In this document: in pieces, positions 31,158 through 42,819 of the stretch
Numbering within the stretch: position 1 is the first letter of the stretch
Layout: every line of letters starts with the position of its first letter
NCBI GenBank assembly: GCA_964036045.1
Contig: OZ038379.1
Location: 15,884,317 to 15,948,316, forward strand
Origin: Eutreptiella sp. 'Long Island Sound 2002'
Taxonomy: Eukaryota; Euglenozoa; Euglenophyceae; Eutreptiales; Eutreptiaceae
Length of the DNA: 64,000 nt
Reading direction: 5' to 3'
Notes under the pieces: generated by a model
What the model saw: the letters and a program-made list of their open reading frames with translations, nothing else
The model's database searches: none
Told to the model about the DNA's origin: nothing
Translations under genes and position numbers: made by a program

Positions 31158-31916
31158 CATAGCTGAGAGGTGGGTTGTTGACCTGCTCTGTAGTGTGGGT
31201 TGAATTTGAATACTTTTCTCTGAAGTTTATAAAAATTTTGATGCAACTGTGCAAAAATTTCCTTTAGAACTTTAAAAACTACGGCTCATACCTTCTTTTT
31301 CAAAAGCCGTTTACGCTTGCGCAACCCTTTTCTTGGAGTCCGCTTCCTTTGCACTTGTCTGCGACTTTGAGTTATGTGTAAAAATGACGATTTCCCGCGT
31401 GGTTTCGTCGATTTTTAACGATTTCACTTGCTAAATTGCAACCCCTTCCGCTAAACCGCAGGAATCACACCCTGTTGGTTACAATTTCTATTTTTTCCAG
31501 CTCCTGGAGGTTTGTGTCCTCCATTGGGAGTATTGCTCCGCCCTGGCCCTTTGTCAGGACGTTTACTAAAACGCTGTTTATACAGCGATAGCCGTCCGCA
31601 TTAGAGCGTTCGACTATACCCTAGTGGGCAAGCATATGTGCTCTAGGGAGGAAGTCCTGGGTTCAAACCCCACTACCCCCAAACTTTTTCCAAAAGTTTT
31701 CGTCGCACGCCGGCGACTTTTGAGGAATGCCCCATGGAAGAGACATCATTCACGGTACATTACACTGTTTTTCAAGGGTACCTACAGTGTGATAGGCTTC
31801 TATGAAGTGATGAGGATGTTTTTGGTAACTTTAATGCATTTTCTGAGGTAATTTTGGGAATATTTGACCCTTTTTCCTTGGTCCTACTAGCTTAGCTAAC
31901 TAGTACTCCAGGGGGG
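31158..31916 (+). repeat. Right piece of the older family-1 element: 3' region and polypurine tract
   Basis: It matches 18755-19511 of copy b, including the tRNA-like stretch, and ends in a GGGGGG polypurine run at 31911-31916. Removing the family-2 insertion joins it to 20367. It shows that the nested target was itself the 3' end of a family-1 element. Confidence 0.88.
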
Positions 31917-32625
31917 AGTAAGAAAAAGTCACTGCCATGTCTTTCTTGGAGGGCTTGATCCAGGCCAAGCCCCCCTTAAAACCCTTTTGTTGATGCTAAG
32001 ACAAACTTAAGTGTTTTTATCTCTCTTTTGTTGCCTAAAGTACACTTTCTCAAAGTAACTAGGGTTGTAACCCTAGCCCCCCATGAAGTTCACCCCTACC
32101 ACTCAACTGAGCGGAGGTACCTTCCTTCATGGAGGATATACCGAAATAAAATAGGCATTTCATGCTTTAGGCCTTGGAGGTTAAGCCTAGTGGTCTCCCA
32201 CCCCAAGACCCCTATACTCAATTGTTTCTACCACTTATTGTGGTCCTACTTTGTAACTGTTTCTGAATTCAGTTGCTTGGCCAAGTCATTTTCTGTGTGG
32301 TCCTGACATCTATGCCCCACATTCCTAACCAGCACCATTTCACCCAAAAGAGTGCACATGAAGTGCCTAATGCTATCTCTGAGGCAAGAGTCAGACCAAT
32401 TTTCATATAGAATCTTTTGTAGTATCCATTTGTGATTGAATCTTTGTGTATAAACCTGCTTTGTCTATCTGCAGCCCTTCTGTGTTACACTGGATTCCAA
32501 AACCAATCATTGACTCGATCCACATCCTGTTCTTGCTCTACTTGCTGCTTTGGTTTGGGTTTTCAACTACAAAACCTGCAGTATTTCATCAAAATATCTA
32601 GGGCATAAATCAAGGACATCTTTCT
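31917..32625 (+). repeat. Family-1 LTR (3' LTR of the older element), fused to LINE copy 1
   Basis: A 709-bp LTR of the copy-a subgroup. The TATA-like motif is altered (CATATAGAAT). It is followed without a gap by LINE sequence starting CCAACCCC, the same join as at 36385/36386. Confidence 0.9.
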
Positions 32626-35443
32626 CCAACCCCATGAAACCCCAAAAGGAAACAAGACTTGAGAGAGAATATAAATCGGTACTCAGCAGCCTTTCTGATA
32701 ACACTGCCTCCAGGAAGAGGGCTCTGATCAAGCTTCAGGACCTCAACCAGAAGTGGACAAAAAAAATTGCGACCCGGCAAAAGAAGCAGCTTCATTACTC
32801 TCTGGTGAAGGGGAGTAAGATTAAGCAGGCTATTGAAAGGGCCCTCAAGCCTTGTCAAAAGTCACCCATACAACTCTGGGATAAGTCGACTGACCCGCCG
32901 AGGCTGGCAACTGACCCAGAGCATGTAGGACGCGTTTTTTCCGAGTGTTTGTCCAAGCTTGGTGGAGATCCTACATTCACTGTTGGCGACGACACACTCA
33001 ACCAGTTCCTCATTCATGTACCTAAATCTACACCTGCAACTAAACATAAGGCCCTGCCACTCCCCACACTGAACTGACTCAGGAACGTAACTAAGTCGGC
33101 CTCTCCATCCAAAGCCACCGGAGAGGACGAAAGTAACTATTACATAGTTTCGCTCTTGCCTGATGCCCTTCAAAAAATATTCCTCAGGGCACTCCATTAC
33201 ATTCTGGTCCAGGGCCCTCCGCCTTCTTGGTCCAAGGCCCGGGTGTGCCTCCTTTACAAAAAGGGGGACACACGTGAACCCTCAAACTACCGCCCCATTT
33301 GCCTGATTCACACTCTTGTTAAACTCACCGCTGTGTGGCAATGCCAACAGCTTTCTGAAGAAACTAGGCAGAATGAGCTATTGCACCTATGCCAACACGG
33401 AGGGCTTCAGCAGCATAGATGTGGAGACCACATGTATGACGTGGTTGCTCGCACCCTGTTGGGTAAAGGCAGGCTTTATCACTTACACATTGATTTTAAT
33501 AAAGCCTTCAATTCGGTACCCTTGAACGCTCTGTGGCGCGTCTTACGAGGTTACGGACTCCCCGATCAGCTGGTAGCATCCATTGAGCGCCTCTACACAC
33601 ACGCCTTTGAACAACCGCTTTTGGAAAACAGAGCCACCGCTGGACACTCTCAAAAAAGAGGAGTTAGGCAGGGTTGCCCTCTAAGCCCTCTTCTTTTCAT
33701 TTTATACCTGAACCTGGTCTTTTTTCACCTGGACACCAAAATTGGGTGGGGCTTAGACAAAAGTCTGCATGCCTTTGCCGATGACATACTGTTTCGAGCC
33801 CGCTCCCTCAGTGACATTAAGCTGGTTTTTGAAGTCTTTGATGGACCAGCGAGGGCCCTCGGCCTCGACATGAACGTCCACAAAACTGAGCTCCACGTCA
33901 TGCGAGGCAATGGACACGCCGACATAGTGTCGAGGTACGGAGGGAAAATTTCAACCAAAGACCCTAGAGGCGTTCCCCATGCGGTATACAAATACCTAGG
34001 GGTGTACTTTTACACATCCGACCATGCAAACAAAGTCCTCGACTTTATTCGGGCGGAAATAGATTCCTTCTATGCCCACCTGGCTCCGCTCAATCTCAGT
34101 GCCACGGAACTCATCATGCTAACCAACAAGCAACTTATTCCTACGGTTGCATATAGGTTGCTAGCTAGTCCGCTGACTGACGTCCAGCTTGCTCTTCTTC
34201 AGAGTAAAATATGGAGCAATCTGGCTCGCTATGGCAGGTTACCCAGAGGCCTCTGCCCCAAAAACCGATACCATGGAAGGTCCAAGGGTTGCTTTGGTTT
34301 GATGCCGTTTCAGACCTTCATGCGATCACAGATTTATGACTATTCGATCAGATATCTTAATGCCGAAGGCCCGAAGCAGAGCAATTTGTGGGTCCACAAG
34401 GCGCTTACAGCAGAAAAAGAAATCTGGCTCCAAGTGGCCTTTGTGGATTCTGTGCATGCCTTGGGGGGCAGATGTCATGGTTTTGGCCCGTGGAACCCCT
34501 GCCCAGTGAAAGCTTTGCAGGAGGGTGAGATCATACATGTGGAGTTTAACACAGGGTGGTACGCAGGAACGGTTCTGAGTCACGACAGCGAGTCCTCCGT
34601 CCTCATTCGTTTCCACACAAATAACACGCGGTTCCACGTCAGGGACAAGCACCACACCTTTTCTCTACATCCGCCTGCCATCACGGGGCCGGACCCCCCC
34701 CCCCATCTCGGCACACGCTCAGCTCGCCCCTCCCATGAGCTCACTGCCCGCTCCTCTGCCCCCGTACCCTATCCCTCACGGACGCTCACCGGTGGGAGAA
34801 ACCGAGGAAGGATTTCTTTTTCAGTACCACGGACGACTCCCCCCACTTCAGGTTTCTGACTTGCGTGCATGGGGTTGTTTGAGCGTAGCATCGGCGGTTG
34901 AGCACACACATTCCGACCATTGGCTCTGGGTCCACATCGATGGGTCCTGGGATGACCCACTGGCGGGGTCGGCAGCAGTTCTCGTATGGCCCCACGTAAC
35001 AGTATTAGTTTTAGCCATACCGTGCCCTTACAGGAGTAGCAAAGACTCAGAGTTCTGGGCATTCACTCAAACCCTGAGGTATTTGCAGTCCATAGGGTTC
35101 CAAGGCACAGTCTTCGTGTGCATAGATAACTCACAAGTGGTTAACTGTGTTGACTGGCGCCAGTCTGGCACTCCACTGCCACCTGCTTCGATGTCCACGC
35201 AAGGAACCTGGCAGCGAGTGGTCGATGACCTTATTGCCTCATGCAGATTTCATTTGGGAGCGGGTTGGTTGAAGTCACATGTGGGGTTCCCTCGTAATGA
35301 ATGAGTTGGCTGACTGCTTTGCCAAGTACTCTGCCTATGCGTGTATTGTGACACATCTTCATCTCCAGCACCCCACTCGACACTCGGTCACCTTTGACGG
35401 GTGCCCATGCATACATAAATTTAGCGGATCACGTCGTCGTAAG
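32626..35443 (+). pseudogene. LINE copy 1 (RT and RNase H), broken and truncated
   Basis: Nearly identical to copy 2 but disabled. A TGA near 33,075 replaces a Trp codon, an extra C in a C-run near 34,700 shifts the frame, and a four-base duplication (ATGA) near 35,300 shifts it again. The sequence then stops at 35443 inside the C-terminal region, where a reversed family-1 fragment begins. RT motifs survive (YRPICLI, IDFNKAF, FADDI), as does much of RNase H. It would have encoded the LINE reverse transcriptase that copies RNA at the target site. Confidence 0.88.
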
Positions 35444-35678
35444 TTCGTGTGTGGCCGTAGCGTTAAAGTAGGGTTGCTTAAAACGCTTAGGCTTGTTTTG
35501 TGTTCGCTTTACTTCGGCATTCACACGATGCATGGTGAGTAAGGTAGGTTAGCCCAGGAGGAGCTCACCTCCTGGTTGAGTCAGTGTGGAATTGGTCTGC
35601 CTCCCTTCCCTGCTTGCACATGATGCATTAAAGGGTAGGCCACGCGAATTGCGCACGGTAAACCTTGTTTAGGTTACC
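35444..35678 (-). repeat. Reversed family-1 3'-region fragment
   Basis: It is the reverse complement of about 8643-8878, including the hairpin segment, and joins the next LTR at exactly the same point (GGTTACC to AGTAAG) as copy a joins its flank. This shared junction means the two loci have a common origin. Confidence 0.85.
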
Positions 35679-36385
35679 AGTAAGAAAAAGTCACTGCCAT
35701 GTCTTTCTTGGAGGGCTTGATCCAGGCCAGCCCCCCTTAAAACCCTTTTGTTGATGCTAAGACAAACCTAAGTGTTTTATCTCTTTTTGGATGCCTAAAG
35801 TACACTTTCTCAAAGTAACTAGGGTTGTAACCCTAGCCCCCCATGAAGTTCACCCCTACCACTCAACTGAGCGGAGGTACCTTCCTTCATGGAGGATATA
35901 CCGAAATAAAATAGGCATTTCATGCTTTAGGCCTTGGAGGTTAAGCCTAGTGGTCTCCCACCCCAAGACCCCTATACTCAATTGTTTCTACCACTTATTG
36001 TGGTCCTACTTTGTAACTGTTTCTGAATTCAGTTGCTTGGCCAAGTCATTTTCTGTGTGGTCCTGACATCTATGCCCCACATTCCTAACCAGCACCATTT
36101 CACCCAAAAGAGTGCACATGAAGTGCCTAATGCTATCTCTGAGGCAAGAGTCAGACCAATTTTCCTATAGAATCTTTTGTAGTATCCATTTGTGATTGAA
36201 TCTTTGTGTATAAACCTGCTTTGTCTATCTGCAGCCCTTCTGTGTTACACTGGATTCCAAAACCAATCATTGACTCGATCCACATCCTGTTCTTGCTCTA
36301 CTTGCTGCTTTGGTTTGGGTTTTCAACTACTAAACCTGCAGGATTTCATCAAAATATCTAGGGCATAAATCAAGGACATCTTTCT
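35679..36385 (+). repeat. Family-1 LTR fused to LINE copy 2
   Basis: A 707-bp LTR of the copy-a/31917 subgroup with no primer-binding site or polypurine tract beside it. Its left flank matches that of copy a and its right flank matches that of the LTR at 31917. No target duplication is visible. Confidence 0.88.
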
Positions 36386-36393
36386 CCAACCCC

Positions 36394-39300
36394 ATGAAAC
36401 CCCAAAAGGAAACAAGACTGGAGAGAGAATATAAATCGGTACTCAGCAGCCTTTCTGATAACACTGCCTCCAGGAAGAGGGCTCTGATCAAGCTTCAGGA
36501 CCTCAACCAGAAGTGGACAAAAAAAATTGCGACCCGGCAAAAGAAGCAGCTTCATTACTCTCTGGTGAAGGGGAGTAAGATTAAGCAGGCTATTGAAAGG
36601 GCCCTCAAGCCTTGTCAAAAGTCACCCATACAACTCTGGGATAAGTCGACTGACCCGCCGAGGCTGGCAACTGACCCAGAGCATGTAGGACGCGTTTTTT
36701 CCGAGTGTTTGTCCAAGCTTGGTGGAGATCCTACATTCACTGTTGGCGACAACACACTCAACCAGTTCCTCATTCATGTACCTAAATCTACACCTGCAAC
36801 TAAACATAAGGCCCTGCCACTCCCCACACTGAACTGGCTCAGGAACGTAACTAAGTCGGCCTCTCCATCCAAAGCCACCGGAGAGGACGAAATTAACTAT
36901 TACATAGTTTCGCTCTTGCCTGATGCCCTTCAGAAAATATTCCTCAGGGCACTCCATTACATTCTGGTCCAGGGCCCTCCGCCTTCTTGGTCCAAGGCCC
37001 GGGTGTGCCTCCTTTACAAAAAGGGGGACACACGTGAACCCTCAAACTACCGCCCCATTTGCCTGATTCACACTCTTGTTAAACTCACCGCTGTGTGGCA
37101 ATGCCAACAGCTTTCTGAAGAAACTAGGCAGAATGAGCTATTGCACCTATGCCAACACGGAGGGCTTCAGCAGCATAGATGTGGAGACCACATGTATGAC
37201 GTGGTTGCTCGCACCCTGTTGGGTAAAGGCAGACTTTATCACTTATACATTGATTTTAATAAAGCCTTCAATTCGGTACCCTTGAACGCTCTGTGGCGCG
37301 TCTTACGAGGTTACGGACTCCCCGATCAGCTGGTAGCCTCCATTGAGCGCCTCTACACACACGCCTTTGAACAACCGCTTTTGGAAAACAGAGCCACCGC
37401 TGGACACTCTCAAAAAAGAGGAGTTAGGCAGGGTTGCCCTCTAAGCCCTCTTCTTTTCATTTTATACCTGAACCTGGTCTTTTTTCACCTGGACACCAAA
37501 ATTGAGTGGGGCTTAGACAAAAGTCTGCATGCCTTTGCCGATGACATAATGTTTCGAGCCCGCTCCCTCAGTGACATTAAGCTGGTTTTTGAAGTCTTTG
37601 ATGGACCAGCGAGGGCCCTCGGCCTCGACATGAACGTCCACAAAACTGAGCTCCACGTCATGCGAGGCAATGGACACGCCGACATAGTGTCGCGGTACGG
37701 AGGGAAAATTTCAACCAAAGACCCTAGAGGCGTTCCCCATGCGGTATACAAATACCTAGGGGTGTATTTTTACACATCCGACCATGCCAACGAAGTCCTC
37801 GACTTTTTTCAGGGGGAAATAGATTCCTTCTATGCCCACCTGGCTCCGCTCAATCTCAGTGCCACGGAACTCATCATGCTAACCAACAAGCAACTTATTC
37901 TTACGGTTGCATATAGGTTGCTAGCTAGTCCGCTGACTGACGTCCAGCTTGCTCTTCTTCAGAGTAAAATATGGAGCAATCTGGCTCGCTATGGCAGGTT
38001 ACCCAGAGGCCTCTGCCCCAAAAACCGATACCATGGAAGGTCCAAGGGTTGCTTTGGTTTGATGCCGTTTCAGACCTTCATGCGATCACAGATTTATGAC
38101 TATGCGATCAGATATCTTAATGCCGAAGGCCCGAAGCAGAGCAATTTGTGGGTCCACAAGGCGCTTACAGCAGAAAAAGAAAACTGGCTCCAAGTGGCCT
38201 TTGTGGATTCAGTGCATGCCTTGGGGGGCAGATGTCATGGTTTTGGCCCGTGGAACCCCTGCCCAGTGAAAGCTTTGCAGGAGGGTGAGATCATACATGT
38301 GGAGTTTAACACAGGGTGGTACGCAGGAACCGTTCTGAGTCACGACAGCGAGTCCTCCGTCCTCATTCGTTTCCACACAAATAACACGCGGTTCCACGTC
38401 AGGGACAAGCACCACACCTTTTCTCTACATCCGCCTGCCATCACGGGGCCGGACCCCCCCCCCATCTCGGCACACGCTCAGCTCGCCCCTCCCCTGAGCT
38501 CACTGCCCGCTCCTCTGCCCCCGTACCCTATCCCTCACGGATGCTCACCGGTGGGAGAAACCGAGGAAGGATTTCTTTTTCAGTACCACGGACGACTCCC
38601 CCCACTTCAGGTTTCTGACTTGCGTGCATGGGGTTGTTTGAGCGTAGCATCGGCGGTTGAGCACACACATTCCGACCATTGGCTCTGGGTCCACATCGAT
38701 GGGTCCTGGGATGACCCACTGGCGGGGTCGGCAGCAGTTTTCGTATGGCCCCACGTAACAGTATTAGTTTTAGCCATACCGTGCCCTTACAGGAGTAGCA
38801 AAGACTCAGAGTTCTGGGCATTCACTCAAACCCTGAGGTATTTGCAGTCCATAGGGTTCCAAGGCACAGTCTTCGTGTGCATAGATAACTCACAAGTGGT
38901 TAACTGTGTTGACTGGCGCCAGTCTGGCACTCCACTGCCACCTGCTTCGATGTCCACGCAAGGAACCTGGCAGCGAGTGGTCGATGACCTTATTGCCTCA
39001 TGCAGATTTCATTTGGGAGCGGGTTGGTTGAAGTCACATGTGGGGTTCCCTCGTAATGAGTTGGCTGACTCCTTTGCCAAGTACTCTGCCTATGCGTGTA
39101 TTGTGACACATCTTCATCTCCAGCACCCCACTCGACACTCGGTCACCTTTGACGGGTGCCCATGCATACATAAATTTAGCGGATCACGTCGTCGTAAGCT
39201 ATACACCAGGCATGATCATACCGGAATAGTGACCAGGTTCAGCTTTGATTGGTCCAGGCACTACTCTTGGTTTAGCTCCTTCGCGGATAAATGGGTCATG

Positions 39301-39465
39301 GGGGTCAAGGGCGTTTATGGGGCCTCGCCCTTTTGGGACCTGTCTGATCGAAAATGTCCAGACTGCGATGGTCAACACCCGCTTGATCTGGCTTCATGCG
39401 TCGCATTTTGTTCGACCTTCTCCACTCACAGACACGTATGGTTGACTCGTGGGGTCCTAACGTAG
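36394..39465 (+). CDS. LINE ORF: reverse transcriptase and RNase H, copy 2
   Basis: A 1,023-residue intact ORF. The first 160 residues are a basic linker as found after the endonuclease in LINEs. RT motifs follow in order: RVCLLYKKGD, NYRPICLIHT, YIDFNKAFNSVP, GVRQGCPLSPLL, FADDIMF (FADD at 37534-37545) and KYLGVYF. RNase H lies at about residues 765-900 with IDGSW, SEFWAF, CIDNSQ and HVGFPRNELAD, giving the D-E-D-D set. A C-terminal CPDC cluster is probably zinc-binding. No AP-like endonuclease is present upstream, where a family-1 LTR begins instead, so the element is 5' truncated. The ATG is eight bases after the LTR, and the frame is open back into it. Confidence 0.9.
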   Translation: MKPQKETRLEREYKSVLSSLSDNTASRKRALIKLQDLNQKWTKKIATRQKKQLHYSLVKGSKIKQAIERALKPCQKSPIQLWDKSTDPPRLATDPEHVGRVFSECLSKLGGDPTFTVGDNTLNQFLIHVPKSTPATKHKALPLPTLNWLRNVTKSASPSKATGEDEINYYIVSLLPDALQKIFLRALHYILVQGPPPSWSKARVCLLYKKGDTREPSNYRPICLIHTLVKLTAVWQCQQLSEETRQNELLHLCQHGGLQQHRCGDHMYDVVARTLLGKGRLYHLYIDFNKAFNSVPLNALWRVLRGYGLPDQLVASIERLYTHAFEQPLLENRATAGHSQKRGVRQGCPLSPLLFILYLNLVFFHLDTKIEWGLDKSLHAFADDIMFRARSLSDIKLVFEVFDGPARALGLDMNVHKTELHVMRGNGHADIVSRYGGKISTKDPRGVPHAVYKYLGVYFYTSDHANEVLDFFQGEIDSFYAHLAPLNLSATELIMLTNKQLILTVAYRLLASPLTDVQLALLQSKIWSNLARYGRLPRGLCPKNRYHGRSKGCFGLMPFQTFMRSQIYDYAIRYLNAEGPKQSNLWVHKALTAEKENWLQVAFVDSVHALGGRCHGFGPWNPCPVKALQEGEIIHVEFNTGWYAGTVLSHDSESSVLIRFHTNNTRFHVRDKHHTFSLHPPAITGPDPPPISAHAQLAPPLSSLPAPLPPYPIPHGCSPVGETEEGFLFQYHGRLPPLQVSDLRAWGCLSVASAVEHTHSDHWLWVHIDGSWDDPLAGSAAVFVWPHVTVLVLAIPCPYRSSKDSEFWAFTQTLRYLQSIGFQGTVFVCIDNSQVVNCVDWRQSGTPLPPASMSTQGTWQRVVDDLIASCRFHLGAGWLKSHVGFPRNELADSFAKYSAYACIVTHLHLQHPTRHSVTFDGCPCIHKFSGSRRRKLYTRHDHTGIVTRFSFDWSRHYSWFSSFADKWVMGVKGVYGASPFWDLSDRKCPDCDGQHPLDLASCVAFCSTFSTHRHVWLTRGVLT

Positions 39466-39977
39466 CCCCGCAGGTACAGAGGTGGATACAGGGTCTCAGA
39501 ACGAAAGGTGAACTCCGTAATTTCGCTAGGACGTTGATCCCTGTTTCATTGTATGAAGCACTCACTGTTGACTCCAGTGGTAAGAGACACCTGCACGATG
39601 CTCTGGCACCACGACGTAAGGCCCTCACATCAGTGATCAAGGACGTTTGCAATCATCGCAGAGAACACCCATTGCCCGATCCTCTACCTCCTCCATTAAA
39701 TCCGAACACCCTCTTCACGTCACATGGCCCCTACAGCACATCAGACAGACCGGTGCAGGGAGGTGACCACCAATACCACCCCCCCTCGCCTATACCGCGC
39801 TCAGTAAAGCCGTGCCCACCAGCCGGCACACAAGGACCTAAGAGGCGCAGGACGGACGCCCAGCCTGCGCAACCCAAGAAATGTAAGTCGGCACCGGCGG
39901 CCCGTCCACAGCACGGCCCTACTCCCCATGAGCACAGGCGACGGCAGTCCATCCAACAGTTTCTCCATCCGAACTGA
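39396..39977 (+). pseudogene. LINE C-terminal tail in a shifted frame
   Basis: A 193-codon frame overlaps the end of the main LINE ORF. Its start reads LFDLLHSQTRMVDSWG, a plausible continuation after CPDCDGQHPLDLASC, so a one-base indel near 39,400 probably ended the main ORF early. The tail is Pro/Arg/Lys-rich with KRRRTDAQPAQPKK, a possible nuclear signal. It could also be an overlapping frame reached by frameshifting. Confidence 0.5.
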
Positions 39978-42819
39978 TCACTTTGAACCCATTATGAACC
40001 CTCACAGTCATGCTTGTTGCCAGTAGCAACTTCTTGTCCCACTTTGCCCCCGCCTTCGACACCGACTCCCTCTACGCTGCTTGAGTTCTATTTTCTTTCC
40101 TCTCTAACGAGTGCCCTCAGCCAACCCCCCCCCCCCCCCCGCAACACCCCCAGTGGCTCCTACCCTGGTGTCTTCTGTACAGGCCTCGGCGCTGCTCAGA
40201 CCTCAGAAACCCCAGAGAAAGAGAGTAAGGGAACTGAAGACGTCGTCGAAGGAAGCCTATGGAGTTGTATTTAGCCCCTAAGGCCAGCTTCGCACTTTGT
40301 CCAGCCCTGCACACCACGACCATTGATTCATCTGCAGTCTCCGTGCTCTGCTCCATGCCCCCCCCCCCCTCGCCTCTACTGTTTCTCCCCTGATCTCCCC
40401 AGGTTTCATTTACTGTCCGCTGCCCCCCTCCCCCTCGGCCAGACACAAGTCCCCCTGGGATGTCTTGACTCCTTCCCCTCCAGTTTAGCCTTTGTCCTCC
40501 CCCTGCAGACGCAGAGGTCTGCCGTGCCCGTCACGTCCGTACCACAGCTCAGTGTTTTTTTTCTTTTGACTGTGTTGGACGACAGCGATCTGTCTGTACA
40601 TACTGCGATCTGGACCCGGAGGAGGTAGGTGAAACCACAAGTACACGCGCCGGGCGTCGCGCAGCTACACGTAGCTTCTCCACCCGATGGAGGCCACAGT
40701 CGGCGCTACGTAACTGCATCAGCCCCCTGTACATACCATTGTGTATTTCATCGAACCCGAAAGAACCCACAGAGATGTTGACATGTGTTAAAAACTCGGT
40801 CAAAACGGCATCAAAATGGGCTCAAAACACTTCGGCACCTCCCGACTTGGCGCCCCCGCCCCAGTGCGCCACCGGTGAGTTTTTGGCTGAAAACGTGGAT
40901 TTGGCAAGGCCACCACCTAGGCTTTAAGATGGCTAGAGCAGAGTAGAGCCCGAAGCGTTGGAACGGACTAATGGCCAAAATGGAAAAGAGAAGTGCCGGC
41001 TTGCTTGTTGCTTGCTTCCGTGTCGCTTGCTTGCATGCTTGCTTGTTGCTTGTTAGCTAGATTTAAGGGGGACGGGTGTAGTAAAATTTACACACACACA
41101 CACACAGACACACACATTTTCTGGGATATATATGTTTGTTGCGTGTCAGTGTGAGTGTTTGTTTTTTCAAGTTGCAACACGAGTGTACAAATGGCTTATT
41201 TTCACTTCCAATCTGCCTTTGTGGGCATTTCCGGTTATTCTAGCTTTTTTGGCCCAACCAACGTTGAGCCCACTTCTGATTCTTTCCCCCACTGTAAAGC
41301 GCCGGGGACCCCCCCAAGCGGCAGGGGTCATGTGGCGACCCAACCCACTTGTGGGCAGGGGGGGTCCTTAAACTAAACCACTAAACATATAAAACAATCC
41401 AACAAATTATTTGCAAAAAAATTGTTCAATGTTCAAACAATGCACAAAATTGATCCAACAATTCATCTTTGAAAATCTTTTTTTTGAGCAACACACACAA
41501 AATTGATCCACAACAACATGTGCAAAAAATTGGAAATGCAGTAGTGCAGTTGGAGAACTGAAGCAAATGATCCACAGATGATCCATGTATCACTTTTGGA
41601 TAACCACCCTTGAACCCCTTCCCCCCCTCCACTGCCAAAACGGATCCAGATCACCTACCCCATCCCCCCCCCCCCCCCGACCACCACCAGCACCACTGCC
41701 CAACCCCTTTGATTCAGGGTTCATGGACTTTACAGCTGCTAATCGGAAAAAAAGCAACACTTGTGACTTTCGACCCAGAAACAGAGGGGCTCATTTCTTC
41801 CAACATTCTTTGCCCCACACCCCACCCCATGGTGGTTCTGGAAAATACCCACACCAACCAATGTCCAGCAGGAACTGCGGCAGAGGAGGTTTACATAGTG
41901 GGGCATGGCACTTGTGCATAGCCTCCCACAGCATGCAACAGCCCCCCCTTTTGTGCAGCAGCAGTTGGTTCCCCGCAGTTTGTCACAACCACTCCTGCGT
42001 CAATGGAGAACATGCGCTGCGCAAACCTGCCTGAAATAGCAAAACCCTGCAGCCGCGTAATTCAATGTTCTGTGAAAGTCTGTGGTCAACGTGGATTAGA
42101 AAAAAAAGCACAGCTGGGCTGGTTCGCGATTCACCTGTCCCGACCCACTAAACAATACAACCTGCTGTTGACAAAACATTGTACTTATTCCCCAAAGGGG
42201 AACAATTGTGACTATATAATTCAGCAGCACAGAAATTGATGTGTGCAGTTTGGCAACGTTCCAGCTTCCACTTTGCAGATATTCATGTGTTGCAAACACC
42301 CCATTCAAATAGAATGCGCAACATAAACACCCTAATACACTAAGCTCCGCGCTGCAGTGTCAAATCATGCAACACCCCAACCACAAAAACTGAAGAAAGG
42401 GTTGTCTGAAGGGGATGCACTGTGTTGAACCACTGACTTATTGGATGGGTTAAACTTGATAATTATGGCAATCTCTTGCCACCCAGTCATGTTATGGGGA
42501 GTGCTTGGGCACCCCCACACCCTGCAACCCCTGGAATAATACCCATAAAGCTGTGGGACCAACGCAAAAATTTTGGGCCACTTGCAAATCCACACCCTGG
42601 TTGCATAAGTCGGACGACTGTTCAATATCCCAGACCAGTTTATTTGCACATCTCACTGGAGCAAAATGCGCGAAATTTGGGTGCTGAATAACCAGCTCAT
42701 TATCAACTGTGCAATCTGCATGTGGACCTTGGTCAAGCACCTTTGTGAAAACGAAAGAAAGACCACGGACCGTGACATACAAAGAGCACTCCAAAACTGG
42801 CCTGTCAGCTAACTTACCC
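39978..42819. other. No gene seen; LINE 3' end probably here, simple repeats
   Basis: Several long C runs occur (about 40126-40140, 40360-40370 and 41668-41680), with GCTT-rich sequence at about 41005-41055 and a CA repeat at 41090-41116. The end of the LINE could not be placed because no poly(A) or target duplication is evident. Listed ORFs are short and proline-biased by C runs. Confidence 0.4.
41090..41116. repeat. CA microsatellite
   Basis: A short, slightly interrupted (CA)n run. Confidence 0.9.
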
